Notes under the pieces: generated by a model
What the model was told of the DNA's origin: nothing
Databases searched by the model: none
Seen by the model: the letters and a program-made list of their open reading frames with translations, nothing else
Assembly: GCF_036549475.1 (NCBI RefSeq)
Contig: NZ_JAZHLI010000018.1
Location: 1-64,000, forward strand
DNA: 64,000 nt
Reading direction: 5' to 3'
Source: Aurantimonas sp036549475
GTDB lineage: Bacteria > Pseudomonadota > Alphaproteobacteria > Rhizobiales > Rhizobiaceae
Made by a program: the position numbers and the translations under genes
Shown: positions 37,882 through 46,039 of the stretch, in pieces
Layout of the letters: each line of letters starts with the position of its first letter
How positions within the stretch are numbered: the stretch's first letter is position 1

Positions 37882-38031
37882 TTAGCGCAAGGTCTTCTGC
37901 GCGGCCAGCCGGACGAGGATCGCGATCACCGCGCCGATCGCGGCGGCGCCGTTGGTCAGCGATAGGATCAGCGTCTCGCTGGTCCCCTCGTCGATCTCCA
38001 CCCCCGCTCGTGTCGGCGACGATCGCGACAT
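37882..38031 (-). pseudogene. 3' remnant of a holin-like GTA-distal gene
   Basis: A 49-codon ORF with one hydrophobic helix (LILSLTNGAAAIGAVIAILVRLAA). It resembles the end of a small membrane protein such as a holin. The first ~10 codons come from the tape-measure gene read in another frame, so the ORF is a deletion chimera. There is no ribosome binding site. It is probably not functional. Confidence 0.4.
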
Positions 38032-38054
38032 TTCATAGTCTCGTCCGGCTCCAT
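38003..38054 (-). pseudogene. 5' stub of GTA tail tape-measure gene
   Basis: Begins ATG at 38054 (MEPDETM). After a frameshift it reads VAIVADTSG, the start expected of a GTA tape-measure protein. Homology stops near 38003, where the sequence switches to the holin-like remnant. Hundreds of codons and all later tail genes are missing. Confidence 0.6.
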
Positions 38055-38058
38055 CGTC

Positions 38059-38299
38059 TCACCTCGTCAGCGTCGCGCCAGGGCGGTCGGGAAAGCGGTG
38101 CATCAGCGCGGCCAGCGCCGCGCGCTTCGGTGGTTCGCCGGCAGCTGCACCGAAGGACGCGAGGGCGGCGGCCAGTTAGCGCGGCTGTCGCCGCCCAGAA
38201 GGCGCGCGGCGACAGCCGCAGCAGGCCGAGCCCCGCCTGCATCGCTTCGGTCCAGGGAAAGGCCGTGCCGGGCGCCGGGCGATCCGGCACGGCGCTCAA
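38059..38299 (-). pseudogene. GTA tail assembly chaperone (rcc01693-like), broken
   Basis: Starts at TTG 38299, overlapping the previous stop (TTGA). The N-terminal part FPWTEAMQAGLGLLRLSPRAFWAAT is typical of the small rcc01693-like protein. An apparent 1-nt insertion near 38187 shifts the frame, and an ochre codon (38176-38178) replaces the Glu of the expected PRELAAAL. The rest, LASFGAAAGEPPKRAALAALM, is still readable in the other frame up to TGA at 38059. Confidence 0.8.
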
Positions 38300-38642
38300 G
38301 GGTTTGGCGGCAGCGGCTCCGTGTCGCGGTCCGGCGCGCCAAAGGCCGCCGCCAGAAGCGCCGCGGCCACCGCCGCCGCGCCAGCCGCCCCGCCCTCGAT
38401 CCGCATCGCCGCCACCTCGGCCTGGCTGGCGTCGCTGCCGCCGCCACGCAGGCCCGCGGCCAGGATCCGCGACAGGTCGCGGGCCGACAGCCGTCCGCTG
38501 CCGAAGCGTTCCACGAGCCCGGCCAGGCTGTCCGCGGCGAAGGCGTCTTCCAGTTCGGCCAGCGCCCCAGCGTCAGGCAGAGCGTGCGCTCCCGGCCGTC
38601 GATGACCGCCGGCACCTCGCCGCGATGGCGATTGACGGCCAC
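38296..38642 (-). pseudogene. GTA tail assembly protein (rcc01692-like), frameshifted
   Basis: The first 28 codons (MAVNRHRGEVPAVIDGRERTLCLTLG) read in one frame. One missing G in a run near 38565 shifts the frame, after which LAELEDAFAADSLAGLVERFG and the rest of the GTA tail-assembly family continue to the stop at 38296. Restored length would be about 115 residues. Confidence 0.8.
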
Positions 38643-38644
38643 CG

Positions 38645-39058
38645 TCAGACCGCCGCGAAGATTAGCGCGCCGGCCGATTCCAGCGTCGCCTCGAAGGTGA
38701 TCTCGCCGTCGTGCTCCCCGGCATATTCCAGCGCGGTCAGCTGGAACGGCCCGGTGATGGTGCCGAATTCCGGGATCGCCACTTGGAAGGGCACGATCTC
38801 GCCGCCGAAGAACACCTGCCGGAGGCTGGCGTCCGAGGCAGCATCCTTGAAGATCCCCGATCCCGACAGCGAGGCCCGCTGCACGCCGGCGCCGCCCAGC
38901 AGTTCCCGCCAGCGCCCGGCGCTCTCGGCATCGGTGATCTCCACCGTCTCGGCGTTGAAGGCGATCCGCCGGGTTCGCAGCCCCGCCACGGTGACGAAGC
39001 TGCCGTCGCGGTTCTCGTCCATCTTCAGGAGAAGGTCCTTGCCTCTCTGCGCAACCAT
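38645..39058 (-). CDS. GTA major tail tube protein (rcc01691-like)
   Basis: A 137-residue protein with the phage major tail protein pattern (MVAQRGKDLLLKMD, FVTVAGLRTRRIAFNAETVEITDAES, WRELLGGAGV, GEHDGEITFEATLESAG). It would polymerise into the tail tube of a GTA particle. The frame is intact, unlike its neighbours. The ATG at 39058 is the family start; 14 upstream in-frame codons are ignored. Confidence 0.85.
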   Translation of the reverse strand: MVAQRGKDLLLKMDENRDGSFVTVAGLRTRRIAFNAETVEITDAESAGRWRELLGGAGVQRASLSGSGIFKDAASDASLRQVFFGGEIVPFQVAIPEFGTITGPFQLTALEYAGEHDGEITFEATLESAGALIFAAV

Positions 39059-39173
39059 TGGCGTCGTCCTTTCCGCCCGGATGCCGGATGCACCGGCCAA
39101 AGAAAAAGGCGGCCCGTCAGGACCGCCCTTGGCGATGTCTTATTGGTGCCGGCGCGCGCGGCGCCGAAAGCCG

Positions 39174-39584
39174 TCAGGCCATGGGTTCGGTCACGGCCCG
39201 GAACCGCAGGATGCCGTGATAGGTCGCCGAATCCGGCTCCTGCCGCGCCTCGGCGAACTGCAGCTGCAAATTGACCAGATGGTGGCCTTCCATGGGCAGA
39301 TGCGCGTCATTCAGCCGCCCGGCCACCTTGTCCATGATCTCGTAGGTCTCGGCCTTGCCGCCGCCCTTGGCCCAGACATGCAGCGTCAGGATGTGCTCGG
39401 AGCCATCCTCGGTACCGGTGGACCAGTCGACTACCGCCGACCGCCCCAGCGTCAGATAGGGAAAGCTCGCATGGTCCGGCCGCCGGTCGAATACCTTCGG
39501 CCCGCCCAGCAGCGAGGTCAGCGAAGGGTCGGACGTCAGCGTCTGGAAGATCGTCGTCTGGAGTTCGGCACTGGGATGCGGCAT
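39174..39584 (-). CDS. GTA DUF3168 tail terminator-like protein (rcc01690-like)
   Basis: A 136-residue DUF3168 protein with AELQTTIFQTLTSDPSL, FDRRPDHASFPYLTLGRS, HILTLHVWAK and the ending RFRAVTEP. In phages and GTAs these cap or join the tail. The frame is intact. The ATG at 39584 has GGAGGGTGAG just upstream. An intergenic palindrome lies on its 5' side. Confidence 0.85.
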   Translation of the reverse strand: MPHPSAELQTTIFQTLTSDPSLTSLLGGPKVFDRRPDHASFPYLTLGRSAVVDWSTGTEDGSEHILTLHVWAKGGGKAETYEIMDKVAGRLNDAHLPMEGHHLVNLQLQFAEARQEPDSATYHGILRFRAVTEPMA

Positions 39585-39841
39585 CTCACCCTCCGGGCTC
39601 ACGGGATCCTACAGTTCGATATATGGCGTGCGTTCGCTACCGCCAGCGGTTGTGACCCCGTATTTCGCTCTTCGCGCACACGTGATCGCAGCACCCCGCC
39701 GGATCAGCCCGCCGAGTGCGTCGGTCCAGCTTACCGTGTGTCGTCGCCCTCGCCCCGATCGAGACGCTCGTCCCAGCCGACATGCAGCGGAATGCGCGAG
39801 GTCGACGGCCAGTGACCGCCCTGCACCGCAGAGGGCCGACG

Positions 39842-39941
39842 GCGCCGCGCATGCGCGGCGCGCACCAGCCGTTCGAGCGGCAGGCGGCTGCGCAGCCGCC
39901 GGCCGCTCGAACGGCTGGTGCGCGCCGCGCCTGCGCGGCGC
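39842..39941. repeat. 100-bp near-perfect palindrome in the GTA cluster
   Basis: A 100-base inverted repeat with no spacer, centred between 39891 and 39892, with only two mismatched pairs (39852/39931 and 39882/39901). The core is GGCGGCTGCGCAGCCGCC. It would form a very stable hairpin in DNA or RNA. It lies between the adaptor and DUF3168 genes, where compact GTAs have no long gap. No second copy was noticed in the window. Confidence 0.9.
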
Positions 39942-40001
39942 GCCCCCGCCGTGGGCGCGGCCGGGGGCCGCGCCGCCGCCGGATCTGCACCGAGACGCGC
40001 A

Positions 40002-40334
40002 TCAGGCCTCCTCCTCGCAGCGGCATATCTGGAAGCGCATCATCTCGTCCGGATCGTGCACGGAGCGGATGACGAGGCGCCGCCCTGCAAGGCTGAAGGC
40101 GCGCCCGCGCTGCACGTCCGCGCTCCAGCGGCAGATCACCCGGTGGGTTATCGTCGCCTCCTGCCGGTCGAAGCGCTCCCGGGCCGTCACAGAGACCGGC
40201 TCCACATGCACCGACAATTCCCGTACTTCGTTCCACACCGTCGCGGCACCGCCGGCCCCATCCGGCACCGGCGCGGGCACCTGCAGCACGGCCCGCTTGC
40301 GCAGCAGCCCGGGATCGAGGAACAGCGGCGCCAT
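40002..40334 (-). CDS. GTA head-tail adaptor (rcc01689-like)
   Basis: A 110-residue protein with the head-tail adaptor pattern (LDPGLLRKRAVLQVPAPVPDG, VEPVSVTARERFDRQEATITHRV, SVHDPDEMMRFQICRCEEE). It would connect the portal to the tail. The frame is intact. Its ATG overlaps the connector pseudogene stop (TGATG). Confidence 0.82.
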   Translation of the reverse strand: MAPLFLDPGLLRKRAVLQVPAPVPDGAGGAATVWNEVRELSVHVEPVSVTARERFDRQEATITHRVICRWSADVQRGRAFSLAGRRLVIRSVHDPDEMMRFQICRCEEEA

Positions 40335-40906
40335 CAGATCCGCACCCGGCGATAGGGCGCGATCAGCGACCGCGCCAGGTCGGCAGCACCGCCGGCTGCT
40401 GCCCCGGATCGACCGCCGCCCGCGTCTCGTAGGACGCCGCCACGATCACCAGCAGCCCGGTCAGCAGTGCCTGCGGCACCGTGCCGGCCGCAAAGCCGAC
40501 CTCGAACTCCACCTCGACACCATTGACCGCGGCCGCCCGCACCGCGGGCGAGACCCGGATCGCCTCCACGCCCAGCGCCCGCTCGACGATCGCGTCGGCC
40601 GCGTCGAACATCACCGGCACGCCGCCTAGGCGTAGGCGGTCACCACGGTGATCGGGCCCAACGGCCGGCGCGCGATCTCCACCGGCCGTCGGCCGGCACC
40701 GGATCGAGCGCCAGGCGGAAGGCACGCTGCACCAGCACCAGCCCGGTCAGCGCCTCGATCGTCTCGCGGGCCGCCCGGATCAGCCCGCCGATCAGGCCAT
40801 CCTCGTCGTCGCGGTCGATCCGCGCCCAGGCCTTGGCCTCGGCCTCGGCCTCGGCCACGCTCGCCGGTTCCCCGGCATCGCCGAGCCCGAGATCGATGAT
40901 CGTCAT
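40334..40906 (-). pseudogene. GTA head-tail connector (rcc01688-like), three frameshifts
   Basis: Starts at ATG 40906 (MTIIDLGLGDAG) after GGAGGG. Homology continues as DEDGLIGGLIRAARETIEALTG, then jumps frame near 40683 (one G lost) to VEIARRPLGPITVVTAY. It jumps again near 40632 (one C lost) to RLGGVPVMFDAADAIVERALG, and again near 40379 to LARSLIAPYRRVRI. Each jump restores connector-family sequence, so the gene was whole once. Confidence 0.85.
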
Positions 40907-40929
40907 GGTTTCCCTCCGCCAAGGCGAAA

Positions 40930-40951
40930 CGGCCGGGCGCTTGCCCGGCCG
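40930..40951 (-). terminator. hairpin between capsid and connector pseudogenes
   Basis: CGGCCGGGC and GCCCGGCCG pair (9 bp) around a GCTT loop, 27 nt past the capsid stop, followed on the minus strand by TTTCGCC. It may have limited read-through from the highly expressed capsid gene. Confidence 0.55.
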
Positions 40952-40977
40952 TGATCCGTCCCGTCACAGCCCGCTGG

Positions 40978-42220
40978 TCAGGCGGCGAAGTCGAGGAATT
41001 TGGCGGCGTCGAAGTCCTGGATGCCGCCGCCCACCCGCTTGGTGGCGTAGAACAGGACGTAGGGCTTGGCCGAATAGGGATCGCGCAGCACCCGCACGCC
41101 CTACCGGTCGACCACGAGGTAGAAGCGCGCGTAATCGCCGAAGGCGATCGCCTTGGCATCGGTCGCGATGTCCGGCATGTCCTCAGCCTCCACCGTCGGA
41201 AAGCCCATTACCGTCGCGCGCGCACCCGCCCCGGCCGGCGGCTGCCACAGATAATTGCCGTCGCCGTCCTTCAGCTTGCACGCTCGCCTGCGTCCTGCGG
41301 TTCATCACGAAGCTGGCGTTCTGCCGATAGCCCGCCTTCAGCGCATAGACCAGGTCGAGGAGGCTGTCGGCTGCCTCGCCGGGCGCAAAGCCGCCGTCGG
41401 CGCCGGTGCCTACAGTGCCCACCGAGCCCCAGGACCAGGCGCTCTCGTCCACCGTGGGATAGGTCATGAAGCCCTTCGGCTTGGCAATGCCGTCGCCATT
41501 GACGAAGGCGGCGCCCTCCTGCGCGGCGAAGGCCTGCTCGACCTCGTCGCCGATCCAGCGGTCGATATCGACGGCCGCGTCGTCGAGCAGCGCGTTGGTC
41601 GCGGCCGGCATGGCGTAGAGTTCCATCGTCGGGAAGGCGAGTTTGGCAAGCTGCGGCGCATTGGTCTGCGGCCGCGCATCGGTCTCGCCCACCCAGCCGG
41701 TCTGGGCGCCGTCGATGGCGAAGGGCTTCTTCAAGATCGCAGGGGATACGGTGCGCACCGTCGCGATCGCGCGGATCGGCGAGATCGCCGCCAGCCGCCG
41801 GCCGATCTCCGTTTCGGTCTCGTCCGGCACCAGGAAGCCGCCATCGGCGCCCGTCAGGCTCGACATCGCCTTCGCCTCGAGCCGGCGCAGGCCCTGCTCG
41901 TCGCCGCCGCGCACATAGCGCTCGAAGGCGCTTCTGTGCTCGCTCGGCCCGGCGGCGGGCCGGCGGTCGCCCAGGGCCGGCCGGGCCTCCTTCAGGAGCA
42001 GCCGCTCCACCCGCCGCTCCTGCTCGTCGAGGGTCTTCGAGATCCGGTCGACCTTCTCCTCGGTCAGGACGTCGGCGCTCATGCGCGTCTCGATCTCGCT
42101 CAGGCGTTCGTCATTGGCCTCGCGAAAGCTCTCGAACGCCTGCATGAACTCCTGGAAGGCCGCTGCGGCCTCCGGCGCAGGCGCCTTGGTTTCGAGGGAC
42201 GGTTGAAAATGGTCGCTCAT
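40978..42220 (-). pseudogene. GTA major capsid protein (HK97 fold), broken
   Basis: ATG at 42220 (MSDHFQPSLETK). It has an N-terminal coiled-coil scaffold-like region, then the HK97/GTA capsid domain (TGADGGFLVPDETETEI, VGETDARPQTNAP, AAQEGAAFVNGDG). A 2-nt deletion near 41278 shifts the frame at FVMNRRTQASV. The other frame continues KLKDGDGNYLWQPPAG to ARFYLVVDR, hits an amber codon at 41101-41103, then resumes GVRVLRDPYSAKPYVLFYATKR to TGA at 40978. A functional capsid cannot be made. Confidence 0.92.
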
Positions 42221-42257
42221 GCGTCGTTCTCCGTTGGTCTGCTCGAGGGATCGATGG

Positions 42258-42442
42258 TCAGGCGGTGGCCGGACGCCGGTGGCGCAACAGGGCGCCGCGG
42301 TCGGCTGCGGCATGCGCGGCCGGGTTGGCGCGCCCGGCTCGATGATGTCGCCGGCCAGGTCCGTGTCGCCGAAGATCGCCGCATAGCCGCGGATCAGCCC
42401 GTCTTCGCGGGGCGCCAGCCGGGCGGCCACCGCGCCGCTCAT
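42258..42442 (-). pseudogene. GTA prohead protease (HK97 family), truncated remnant
   Basis: ATG at 42442 overlaps the DUF6107 stop. The first ~35 codons match a prohead protease start (DGLIRGYAAIFGDTDLAGDIIEPGA). After that the frame is lost near 42335 and the remaining ~75 nt are unrelated or from the far C-terminus. About 150 codons of the normal protease, including the catalytic part, are missing. Confidence 0.8.
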
Positions 42443-42768
42443 CGCTTGCTCCACGGCCGCGCCCCGCCGCCGCGAAACAGGCCGTCGGCAAAGCGCGACA
42501 GCACGCCGAGCGCCCACCAGGCAGACAGGCTCGCCGACGCCGATCCCATCAGCGCCAGTTCCAGCGCGCTCAACGTCTGGTCGAGATCGAGATGGTCGGC
42601 CAGCATCAGCCCGGCCGGCGGGCCGAACACCACGCCGGTCACCATCCCGATGAGAAAGCGCGACGCCGCCTCGCGCCGGCCGCGCGGCAGCAGATAGGCG
42701 ACCGAGATCGCCGACCCGGCCACCGCGCCGAGGATGAGCGCCAGAACGGATACGGGTTCGACGTTCAT
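42439..42768 (-). CDS. DUF6107-like membrane protein of the GTA cluster
   Basis: A 109-residue protein with two or three hydrophobic segments (VLALILGAVAGSAISVAYL; FLIGMVTGVVFGPPAGLMLA; SASASLSAWWALGV). The ATG at 42768 has GGAGGTG 5 nt upstream. It sits between portal and protease, where rhizobial GTA clusters carry a small membrane protein. The frame is intact. Family number is from memory; function unknown. Confidence 0.65.
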   Translation of the reverse strand: MNVEPVSVLALILGAVAGSAISVAYLLPRGRREAASRFLIGMVTGVVFGPPAGLMLADHLDLDQTLSALELALMGSASASLSAWWALGVLSRFADGLFRGGGARPWSKR

Positions 42769-43057
42769 CGGGCACCTCCACGGCGTGTGCGCACCGGCCC
42801 GCTCCCGCGGACCCGTGTCATGTCGTTCGAATGCAGGAAGGCGCACGCCGGCGATCACCGGACCACGTTCCGGCATCGCTCGGCGCCGCCGCTGCAGCGC
42901 GAAAACGCAGGTGGCGGGCAGCACGGGATCGCTGGGCGGCACGCGAGCGCCGATGGGCGGGGCGACAGCATCTGCCCGAAAACCGGACGCGATGACCGGA
43001 CCGCCCGATGCGCGGATTCAATGGGTCAAAGTCTGCCTTGTGCCCCTGTCAGACGCT

Positions 43058-43159
43058 CTATCCGATCCACCAGAGCAAGGCGCCCCAGAACACGAGGCAC
43101 AGGAGCAGGAGGATCAGCCCGGCTCTGGCACAGCCGATGGCTCCATCGTCGTCGTCCAC
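43058..43159 (-). CDS. tiny membrane protein in the GTA cluster
   Basis: A 33-codon ORF from GTG 43159 with a GAGGAG-like site upstream. Four Asp at the start are followed by a single hydrophobic helix (LILLLLCLVFWGALLWWIG). It lies between portal and DUF6107, where GTA clusters often have a small gene. Coding status is uncertain because of its size. Confidence 0.4.
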   Translation of the reverse strand: MDDDDGAIGCARAGLILLLLCLVFWGALLWWIG

Positions 43160-43259
43160 CGTCGTCTCCTCTCGCGGTCGTCGCACAGGGACACTGCAAC
43201 GGCGAAGCGGCGCGAGAAGGATGCCGGGATGGTGTCCCCGGTCATTCCTCTCCCGGTGG

Positions 43260-43275
43260 TTAGGAGGGCGTTAAC
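43260..43275 (+). promoter_or_regulatory. CtrA-like box inside the GTA cluster
   Basis: TTAG-N7-TTAAC, one mismatch from the full CtrA consensus TTAA-N7-TTAAC, lies in the gap between the portal pseudogene stop and the tiny membrane ORF. Rhodobacter GTA expression depends on CtrA, though not necessarily through direct binding. Confidence 0.4.
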
Positions 43276-43325
43276 GCAATGTGACGGATTCGTGGGATCG
43301 CGCCCCACGCTCACCCCTCGGCGCC

Positions 43326-44378
43326 CTACCCCACCGCCTCGCGCTTTTCCGACCGGGACAGGAAGTCCGCCGCGCCGACGCGCGCCCACAGCGCCTCGCG
43401 CTCGGCGCTCAGCCCCTCCACCCGGTCGAGATCCTGCGCCAGCCGTAGCCCAGGGGCGGCGAAGTGGCCGCCCAGCCACGCGCCGAGCGCCCCGGCCAGG
43501 CGGCTCGCCAGCGGCAGCACCGTCAGGCGGAAGAAGGCGCGGTTGGCCTCGGCATAATTGGCATAGGTCAGGTCGCCCGGGATCCCGAGCAGCATCGGCG
43601 GCACGCCGAAGGCCAGCGCGATGTCCCGCGCCGCGCCGTTGCGCGCCTCGATGAAATCCATGTCCTTCGGCGACAGCGCCATCGCCTTCCAGTCGAGCCC
43701 GCCTTCCAGCAGCATCGGCCGCCCGGCCCAGCGCTACGCCGCATTGTGCAGGTCGAGCGCCGTCTACGCCGCGGCCAGCGGCGAATAGCCGGCCGTCTCG
43801 GCCAGCGGATGAAACAGCCGCACGTGCAAAAGCGTCGCCGGCCGCTCGCCGATCCCCTCGGCGGCAATCCGGCGCACGGCGTGCCCGGCCCGGTAGTCAT
43901 AGGCCTCCGGCCAGTCGTCGCCGGCCTCCACGATACGCACCCGGTCGGGCCTCAGCGCGTGCAGCGCCCGGATCTCGCCGTCGATGCCGCTCGCCTCCAG
44001 ATAGGCGTTGCCCGACAGCAGCAGATTCCCGCACAGGGTCTCCACCAGGCTCTGCCCGTCGCTGGCCGGGTTCGGCCGGCGCAAGAGGTCGAGGATCGGG
44101 TGCGCCGCCACCTCGCGGTTGCCCTCTTAGAGCAGCATCGGGATCGCCGCCGCGGTCTCGGAAATCAGCCGGACCGAGCGATAGACCACCGGGTTCTGCA
44201 TGAAGCCGGCCCGCGCCAGCCCATCGTAGCTGCGCTCGCTCCACTCGCCCGGACCGCCGCCGGAAAACACCAGTGCGCCACCCGCATACCCGACGTCCTT
44301 GCGCTCTCCCGGGGCCGCCGGACGTGCATCGCCGTCCGCGCCACCGAACCAGCCGGCGATCACAGCTTTCAAGCTCAT
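43326..44378 (-). pseudogene. GTA portal protein, three in-frame stops
   Basis: ATG at 44378 (MSLKAVIAGWFGG). The frame keeps portal-family sequence for about 350 codons: PVVYRSVRLISETAAAIPMLL, HPILDLLRRPNP, LCGNLLLSGNAYLEA, LHVRLFHPLAE, AFGVPPMLLGIPGDLTYANY. It is cut by an ochre at 44127-44129 (probably from Tyr) and ambers at 43764-43766 and 43734-43736. No frameshift is seen, so it decayed by point mutation only. Confidence 0.92.
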
Positions 44379-44569
44379 GATGGTCTCCGAAGCGTCGTTC
44401 ACGACCGACCAGGCGCAACGTGCGCCATGCAAGAAACCCCGCCGAAGCGAGGTCAGGGAAGGATCTCGATGGATTGTCTGCTGTCAGCCCGCCATGGATG
44501 CCAGGATGTCCTGTGTCGGCAGGATCAGCTTCAACGGGCTGATCTTGGTCGGCTCGGTCCGCCGCCTTG
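44379..44569 (-). other. segment foreign to the GTA order
   Basis: This gap separates the truncated terminase from the portal. It contains an open stretch ending SPLKLILPTQDILASMAG with a TGA, not recognised as GTA, and then a strong terminator. It looks like the 3' end of another gene brought in by a rearrangement. Confidence 0.4.
44431..44452 (-). terminator. UUCG-loop intrinsic terminator inside the GTA cluster
   Basis: On the minus strand CCTCGC-TTCG-GCGGGG is followed by TTTCTT: a 6-bp GC stem (one G-T pair) with the very stable UUCG loop and a T-rich tail. It would stop transcription before the portal gene. Confidence 0.65.
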
Positions 44570-45451
44570 CCCGCCGCGATGATGCCGCAGGCCTCCGAGC
44601 GCGCCGTCGCCGTCGCCGGCGGATCCACCGCCACGAACACCCGGCGCAGTTCCGGCGCCACCCGCACCCGCGCCGCGTCGATCGCCGCCACGTCGAACAG
44701 CGCGTCCTCGCGCGCCTCCAGCATCAGCCCTTCCAGCTCCTGCCGGCCGAGGCGCGACCCGCCATAGCGCGCCTCCATCGCCGCCAGGAATCCCGGCGCC
44801 AGATTTCGTCGCGTTCTCGGCCGTGGGCATGTGCGTCGTCACGGTCCCGGCCTCGGCGATCAGCCGCTTCAGCAGCGGGATCGGCCGCGGCGTCGTGGTG
44901 AACAGCGCCCGCGGCCGCGTTCCCAGACGCAGGCCGAATTGCAGATTGCCGAAACACGCCTCGCCATGCACCCATTTGGGGAATTCATCGCCCCAGGCGG
45001 CGTCGAACTGGTCGCCGCGCAGCGCCTCGGGATCATCCGACGAGAACAGCTGCGCGATCGCCCCGTTGGGAAACACCAGCCGCCGCCGGCTCACCTCGTA
45101 GACCGGCCGCGGCCCCACCGAGGCCGCCACGATGCCGCTCTCTCCCGCGATCATCACCTCGCGCGCATCGCCCAGCGTCTCGGCGATCAGCGCGATGCGT
45201 CCGTGCGGGCGCCTGGCGATCGGCCAGGCGCCGGCCGCCATCGCCCGCACCCATTCGGCGCCCGCCCGCGTCTTGCCCGAGCCGCGCCCGCCGATCAGCA
45301 GCCATTGCCGCCAGTCGCCCGGCGGCGGCAATGGCGCCGGCCGCGCCAACGACGCCCAGACCGGCGAAGCCCCGGCCAGCACCGGCCCCGGATAGACCTG
45401 CGTCAGCGCGTCGAGCTCGCCCCAGAATTCCGTTTCCGTCAGCGGCGCCAA
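44570..45451 (-). pseudogene. GTA large terminase, frameshifted and C-terminally truncated
   Basis: Starts at TTG 45451, overlapping the upstream gene. The ATPase domain is recognisable: Walker A GGRGSGKTRAGAEWVR, RIALIAETLGDAREVMI, and SSDDPEALRGDQFDAAWGDEFPKW. A 1-nt insertion near 44803 (TTT for TT) shifts the frame. The continuation FLAAMEARYGGSRLGRQELEG to VFVAVDPPATATARSEACGII is in another frame. Homology ends near 44570, so the nuclease domain is lost. DNA packaging cannot work. Confidence 0.9.
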
Positions 45452-45942
45452 CGCCTCGCCGCATCCGCAAATGCTCCGGCCGCGCCGCGCCCGTCATCGG
45501 CGCCCGCCTCGCCTGCATAGGCGCCGGTCTGCGCGTCGAACAAGGTCGCCCCGGCCCGCCGCCGCGCATCCAAGCTGCGCAGCCGGGACAGAAATTCCTC
45601 CCGCAGCCGGGCGGTCTCGGCCGCGTCCTCGCCGCCGCCCTGCCCGGCCAGGGTTTCCAGCCGCTTGAGTTCCAGAAGCTTCTCCAGCGTGCGCGCCGCC
45701 TGGCCGATGCTCTCGACCCGCTCCTTGGCCGACACCCGCCGCACCGCCACTGGCGCGACGTCCACGGCCTTGGCCGGCGCCCGCCGCTTCACCGCGCCCG
45801 CCGCCTTGCCGCCCGCCGTCTTCGCGGCACCGGCCGCTCTCGCGGCCCGCGAAACAGGAATATTGTCCGCCAATTCGGCCTGCAGGCATTCGACCTCGTG
45901 CCGCAACAGTGCGAGAAGGCGTTCCGACAACAGCTCCGCCAT
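45439..45942 (-). CDS. GTA gene 1-like (small terminase-like) protein
   Basis: A 167-residue protein with LSERLLALLRHEVECLQAELAD, a basic Ala/Lys-rich middle, and ERVESIGQAARTLEKLLELKRLE, probably coiled coil. Its position before the large terminase matches rhizobial GTA gene 1, proposed to act in packaging. The ATG at 45942 has GGGGAGG about 9 nt upstream. The frame is intact. Function is inferred from position. Confidence 0.65.
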   Translation of the reverse strand: MAELLSERLLALLRHEVECLQAELADNIPVSRAARAAGAAKTAGGKAAGAVKRRAPAKAVDVAPVAVRRVSAKERVESIGQAARTLEKLLELKRLETLAGQGGGEDAAETARLREEFLSRLRSLDARRRAGATLFDAQTGAYAGEAGADDGRGAAGAFADAARRWRR

Positions 45943-46039
45943 CCGCGCCGGCCTCCCCGCGGACCGCGCCCGCCGCACCGCCCAACAAAAAGGGCGCCGG
46001 GGTCACCCCCGCCGCCCGCAAAATCTCGACTGTGCCTGA

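Noticed and set aside
37779..39815. 678-codon plus-strand ORF across the GTA tail genes
   Set aside because: Covers several minus-strand GTA genes with family matches; low-complexity sequence.
41101..44129. Amber recoding in the GTA genes
   Set aside because: The stops include TAA as well as TAG, replace different expected residues, and co-occur with frameshifts and deletions. Pseudogene decay explains them better; no suppressor tRNA is seen.
37882..45942. Sequencing error as the cause of GTA frameshifts
   Set aside because: Surrounding genes, including many long ones of similar GC content, have no frameshifts, and large deletions are present too.
37882..46000. Complete prophage
   Set aside because: No integrase, repressor, replication or lysis cassette and no attachment repeats seen; gene order is that of a GTA.
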